This document shows, one piece after another, positions 58,940-64,000 of a DNA stretch of 64,000 bases (position 1 is its first letter; the number at the start of each line of letters is the position of its first letter). Source of the stretch: Loxodes magnus (lineage: Eukaryota; Ciliophora; Karyorelictea; Loxodida; Loxodidae); assembly GCA_946699065.1 (NCBI GenBank), contig CAMPDV010001077.1:79144-143143 (forward strand), in the 5' to 3' direction. The position numbers and the translations under genes were made by a program. The notes under the pieces were generated by a model. That model searched no databases, was not told the DNA's origin, and saw only the letters and a program-made list of their open reading frames with translations.

Positions 58940-60720
58940 ATGAACTCTTTTCTTGACTCTATTTTAATAAATAGACACTTACATTTTATTAATTTTTTAA
59001 TTAAATTAATTAAAAAAAAGAAAAGCTAATCCTTGATTTATTGAAGCAAGTAAATCATTATCAACTTAATAAATCTTACTAAGCGATTGTATTAGCTGTA
59101 GAGACTAAATGTTATTATAGTTGGGTAATAGAATAAGCTAAACCTTCTATTTTAGTGATACTATTCATAAACAAGTTGTGAACAGTTAACTTGCAAGATT
59201 GACGAAGAGATTTAGTTCTTGATAGAATAATATAAGCATTAGAAGTAACAAATGAAGACTAATATAAGAACACTTTAATATCATTAATATGTATAATTAT
59301 AACCTAATTTAAATACAACTTAAAGGCGTAAATTTCAAGCTCCACTGAAAATCCTTAAATGGTATCATGCTGAAATATAAATTCTTAAAAATACTAAGAC
59401 TTAACTTAAAGAGACAATTTTTAAGCAGAAAAGAAGATTTCAAATAAGATGTTTAAAAGGATTGAAGTTAATTAAAGAGATTATCTGAAAGTTGTAATTT
59501 AAATTCAAGGATTTTATAGAAGTAAATTCTCCATGAACTGGAACCAGGAACTCCAAAAAGCAAAAATAACTAAAGGGAATAGAAGCGGTAAAAGGAAGAG
59601 TTTAGGAGCAAGTTATAGATATGAAATAATGATTTAAGCCTTCAAGTGAACTTGATTTATCTAATACCTTTAACATTCATTGAATTATTTAGAATAAGAA
59701 CATTAGTTTGCTTGGTTATCTTTTAATAATATTTAAATTTTAATCTTATAGCTATAAAGCATTAGAGCAAAATCATAGTATCATCTTATTTAAAAATAAG
59801 GAGTGGATTAAAATAATAATAATAAGACCCAAGTTTTGATAAAGGAAATTAATATAATTTTAAGAAAAGGAGAATAATAATATTAGAAGACTTCTTAGCT
59901 AAAAGTATTTCTATTAATAAATATATTAATTGAATATCTTTAATTTAATATAAATCTTTATTAAATAAAAGAAAACTTCCTATTTCATTTAAATTAAAGA
60001 AATTAAGAAATTAACTGGGAACAATAAAAATTTGAATATCTTCTAAATCTTCATTAAAATTTTACCTCCATCTAAACTAATTGAGAAACTATTTCAAAAT
60101 TAGAACTTTAGATTTAGCAAATAAATAAGAATAATTATGATTATTAGTAAATAAGAAAGTATAAGTCATAAATCAAAAAGATATTAATAAATATCCAAAA
60201 TAAAATCTTAAGACTTTATGATTTACTGAAGCTATTATAAATTATTTTTATTTAAAAGAGAAAAAGGACTAACTGAGCAGAATAAGTCTAAAACACTATA
60301 AAATACCTGCTAAAAGTAAAATCTAAGAAGTATAAAATAAAAAAATAGGAAATATTATAATCAGTTTTAATTCTGAATTTGAGGATTCAGAAAAATCTTC
60401 ACAAAATAAAGAAATGCCTCATTAATTCATTACAAAAGTGGCAAAAAATAGTCAAAATAAGATGATTAAAGACCATTGAATGAGCTACAACCTTCAGTTC
60501 AATAAATAGGAAGTGAAAAATATAATTTAAAGAAAGATCTTTAATGTAGAGAATAAGAATAGTTTAGGAAATAAGACTCAAATAAAAAGTATCTATAAAT
60601 CAAAATCAATCTAGAAAGCCAATTTTTATTTTGTCTAGTAAATTTTTTGTTAGCATGTACTGATAGAAAGGGACTTAGGGTTTTTTAACAATGATTTCAC
60701 AAAATTATTTAAGATGTCTT
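58940..60720 (+). CDS. Large soluble protein with one mini-intron, unknown family
   Basis: ATG 58940 begins 10 bp after the preceding stop. The frame reads L-T-C-K-I-D-E-E-I-Q-F-L, then I-L-K-W-Y-H-A-E-I-Q-I-L-K, to AAA TAA TGA at 59627-59632. That TGA is either the stop or Trp, because equally good sequence continues in frame (S-S-E-L-D-L-S-N-T-F-N-I-H, then N-H-S-I-I-L-F-K-N-K-E-W) to about 60329. A 19-nt intron (60330-60348, GTATAAAA...AAATAG) then restores a frame reading I-I-S-F-N-S-E-F-E-D-S-E-K up to the WD40 repeat boundary at 60720, where the gene is probably truncated. The middle vaguely recalls PAS-like sensor domains. It could be the cytoplasmic part of the membrane protein upstream. 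Confidence 0.45.
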
Positions 60721-60721
60721 A

Positions 60722-63700
60722 AACCTAGAATTAGAAATCTATGATTTTAATTATAAATTAGATACAATTGCATTAATTATTAAATACTAATTATTATTAA
60801 TTATTTTTCTATTAAATTAAATTTATAAAAATAATAAATATAAGATACGTAAATAAATTATAAATACTATTATTATAATAATATTATTTTAGCTTATAAT
60901 TTGTAATTATAAATGAGTAATTTTTATAAAACTAATTACCAGAAATTTTTATTTTAGATTAAAATATTTAAATAATATTAAATTTTTAATTAAGTAAGAA
61001 TAATATTCAAATTTACTATAATTTATATTTTATTTTCTTAATAAAAATTTTTCAAAAAGTTTAATCTTATTTTATTTGTATATCTATTGTTCTTAGACAA
61101 TCAGTAACTCTCCTTTTAAAAAAAATACTTCTAGTTTCATATTTTTTTATTTATAGGCTAATTTTAATCAATAAAATTAAAAAATAAATATGCTTTTAAT
61201 TCAAAATTTTAACTAATTTTGCTACTTTACTTAATATATAAAGTAAGAATTCTAATATTTAAATAAAATAAAATTATTTTTAAAAAATGAAGCTGAATTT
61301 CATATTAAGTTTAGAAAATAAAAAATTAAATAATTTTTACTTATTTATTCAAATATTGAAGAGTTTCCACTTAAATAGAAGTTTAAAATTTGAAACTAAT
61401 AAAAAAATTAGTACTTGTATCATATATACATCCATAATCAGTGAAAAATATTAAAAATAAACTATCTTTGAATAGGCTGATTATAAAAAAACTGAAAGTT
61501 AGAGGATTTTTAGCATTTTTAACGTTTTTAATTTTTTATATTTTGAAACTGTAAATTTCTAAGAATAATTATTTTTATGTTGAATTTCTATATTTAAAAG
61601 TCATTCGAGCCAGATTTGTAAGATTTTTAATATTCTTTAATATTTATCTTTATCAAAAATATTGTTAAATATAAAATTTTTAATTATCATTTTTTTTTCA
61701 TTTTTAAGATAATTAATTTATACTTTATTTTTTTCTTTTAGTAATTCCTTTAAATAATTTAATAAAACTGATAGTATCAATTAAATAATTAGTAAATTTT
61801 ATATTCATTTTTTATAGAAAAATTTAATTTCTTAAGTTTTCCTTATAATTTTAATTTAACTTTTAAAAATAATTTACTACATTTCTAAGGTTAAAATCTA
61901 GATTACATAATTGATTATATGTTTTATCTAAACATTAATAAAATATTTAAAATATTTATTTATAATATCATTTAGAATTATAAATTTCTTAATATTTTTT
62001 AAATTATATTTAATTAATGTTTTTGCATTTACTTTGGTTTTTTATAAAATATTTAGAGATTATATATAAATTGTTTTAAATTTTTATTAAACAAAAAGAA
62101 AAATATTAATTTTCTTTAATTTAATTTTAATTTAAAATATTATTCTTAATTAATAAGAAATGTAATCACAGTTTTATTTAATATTTTATCTAGAGGATAA
62201 GAAAATTTCTTATTAGTCTCTAATTAAACCTATCTTTAACTAGTTAAAGTACTTAGAATATTTGCAATTAAAGTAAAAAGGAATTTTCTTTTAAGCTTTT
62301 ATGAGTTAATATTACTAAATGAGTTAGTAAAGGAGGCTATAATATATTAAACACTTGATTTTAAGATAAATAGAGGATTTTAGATATATGAATTATTGAC
62401 TCTATTGAAGATTTAAGCTAGCTTTTCTTTATTTAATTATAGCAAAGAATAATGTTTTCTCTTTACTATTTATTTTAGTACATATAAATACCTAAATTTT
62501 TTATTTTTAGAACTAGTATTATTAATACTTTAATTTAATATATTCTTATACTCACTAACATTTTTAAACTTAGATAAATTAAAACTAAATATTTACAAAA
62601 TTTACCTTTTTGTCAGTTTTCCAAACAAAAGTTAATTACAAAGATAGTTAATAAAAAGGAATATATAAATATAATTTAAATTTAGGAAAATTATAAATTA
62701 TCTAAAATTCAAACTTATTTTAATGCCTAAGTTTCAAATAATTCTATAACTATCTATATTTCTTTTTATATTTTAATCTTTTGTAATGTATAAGATTAAT
62801 AAATGATTATGTGCTATAAAGCAAAACATGTAGAATTGTTGATTAGGAACAGAAAGATATAGAATAATAGTAGATTAATAAAATGTATTAAGAGTAAATA
62901 ATAATCTGTTAGATTAGTTTTAAATAACTTATATTGCTAATCTAATACTTATATTATCTCATACTACAAACAAACATATTATATTAAGTTTACTCTTTCT
63001 ATTAATTCAGAAAATAATAATAGAATATATTAAAAATATGCTTTCTTTCTTAAAAAAGCTTATAATTTTCTTAATATCAAACAAGTTATTTTAAGAAAGA
63101 GAGTATTAATAGTGGTAACTATATTTTTTGGATAAGTATAGAATAATAGATTTAAGTTTTTATCTTTAAATAATCTAGAATAATTTAGGTATTATTAATT
63201 TGAAATGATAATTACAAAAATAACATAAATAATAAATATTAGTTTGCTATAAAAGATAAAGTTATCTAAATGTATTAATTATAACTAATCTAATATCTAA
63301 ATTAAAGAGAAATTAATTAATAACTAATAAAGCTAAAAGGATAAAATTTTAAGTATTTAATAGACATAATTAAACATATTAAAGCTTATTTTAATAATAA
63401 AATTAAATATTACTATTTAATAATTGTAAGATAAAATTAGTGATACACCATTTATAGTTAGTTTAAATATTTACTTTCTACTACTTATATTTATTACATT
63501 TATATAACCTATTTTGCTTAGAATCAACATTAAAAGTAATAAATTATATTAGTTTATTATTTTAAGAGAGACCTTTATAAAAAAAAGTTTTAATGAAATA
63601 GTAGTAAGAAAGCGGATAAATAAAAGATTTTATCTTATAAATACTAAAAATGCTTTTTTTTAAACAAATTGACGTTTTTTAATATTTATTCAAACTAATT

Positions 63701-64000
63701 AATAAGAAACTTATTTTATTTAATTTTTTAATTAGTAAAAAGCTTAAAGAAATTCTTTTTTTGATTAAATGTAAGTGAAAAGTAATAATTAATAGCAATC
63801 GTTTTTAAAAAAATTGTAATATTTTATTTATCATTTGAAAGGGTCTATAAAGAAATAAGTTTTTTTTATTAAGAGTTTTTGATTTAAAGCACAAATAAGT
63901 TTTAATTAATGGATGTATATTAAAGTTATTATAATAAGGATATAAATTCTTCAGTATAAAACTTTTGAAATAATAAATTGTCCTTTCATTTAAAAGTAAA
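60722..64000 (+). repeat. Fifth copy of the WD40 upstream repeat, running off the window
   Basis: Matches 4750-8000 in the same orientation, starting at the shared 'cttaaacctagaatt'. At the window end it corresponds to position 41590 of unit 2, where the WD40 start codon lies about 215 bp further on. A fifth WD40 gene is therefore expected at about 64210. Confidence 0.8.

Noticed and set aside
1-64000. CRISPR arrays, tRNA genes, rRNA operons, telomeric repeats
   Set aside because: No regularly spaced direct repeats, no convincing A-box/B-box pair with cloverleaf, no rRNA signature and no terminal G/C-rich telomere repeat were seen. tRNAs could be missed without a covariance search.

Overview
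ORGANISM. This is very AT-rich nuclear DNA from a ciliate that has reassigned all three standard stop codons. TAA and TAG read as Gln and TGA reads as Trp inside genes, and TGA also appears to be the terminator. Four aligned WD40 genes need all three readings. The conserved zinc-knuckle Trp is TGA at 13508 and TGG at 46538 in two homologous genes. A reverse transcriptase needs TGA as Trp in its N-W-R-P-I-S box. This matches the karyorelict code (UAR=Gln, UGA=Trp/stop; Loxodes, Parduczia) or the similar Condylostoma code. Inferred introns are about 19-34 nt. Few conventional ORFs are genes, and almost any frame is open, so gene calls rest on homology between copies, conserved motifs, long TGA-poor frames and introns that restore frame.

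LAYOUT. 0-3.1 kb: the 3' end of a large gene, a RING-like remnant and a decayed Gag/ORF1-like gene. 4.7-9.3 kb: a long repeat carrying WD40 gene A. 11-14.2 kb: a possible gene, a coiled-coil/zinc-knuckle Gag/ORF1-like gene and a structured RNA. 14.8-16.7 kb: a decaying Cys-rich/coiled-coil/pentapeptide/WD40 gene. 19.7-21.5 kb: a probable membrane-protein gene ended by a SINE-like element. 22.4-43.3 kb: a tandem segmental duplication of about 10-11 kb units. Each unit holds a decayed transporter-like gene, a decayed unknown gene X and a WD40 gene (B, C). Unit 1 also has a two-intron gene and a retroposed structured RNA; unit 2 has a SINE-like insertion inside gene X. 43.3-52.8 kb: nested non-LTR retrotransposons, mostly on the minus strand, with an RT reading frame of about 870 codons and a second, internally deleted copy with an endonuclease domain. 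53-56.6 kb: inverted WD40 gene D. 56.8-60.7 kb: apparently single-copy genes with short spacing. 60.7-64 kb: another copy of the WD40 upstream repeat, implying a fifth WD40 gene about 200 bp beyond the window.

WHAT STANDS OUT. The WD40 genes are the best candidate for an undescribed system. The copies share start, intron, seven-blade length and terminus. Their differences concentrate on the residues that form the interaction face of a beta-propeller: the two positions after the G-H dipeptide and the residue before the blade Asp. That is the pattern expected of a diversifying recognition-protein family spread by segmental duplication.
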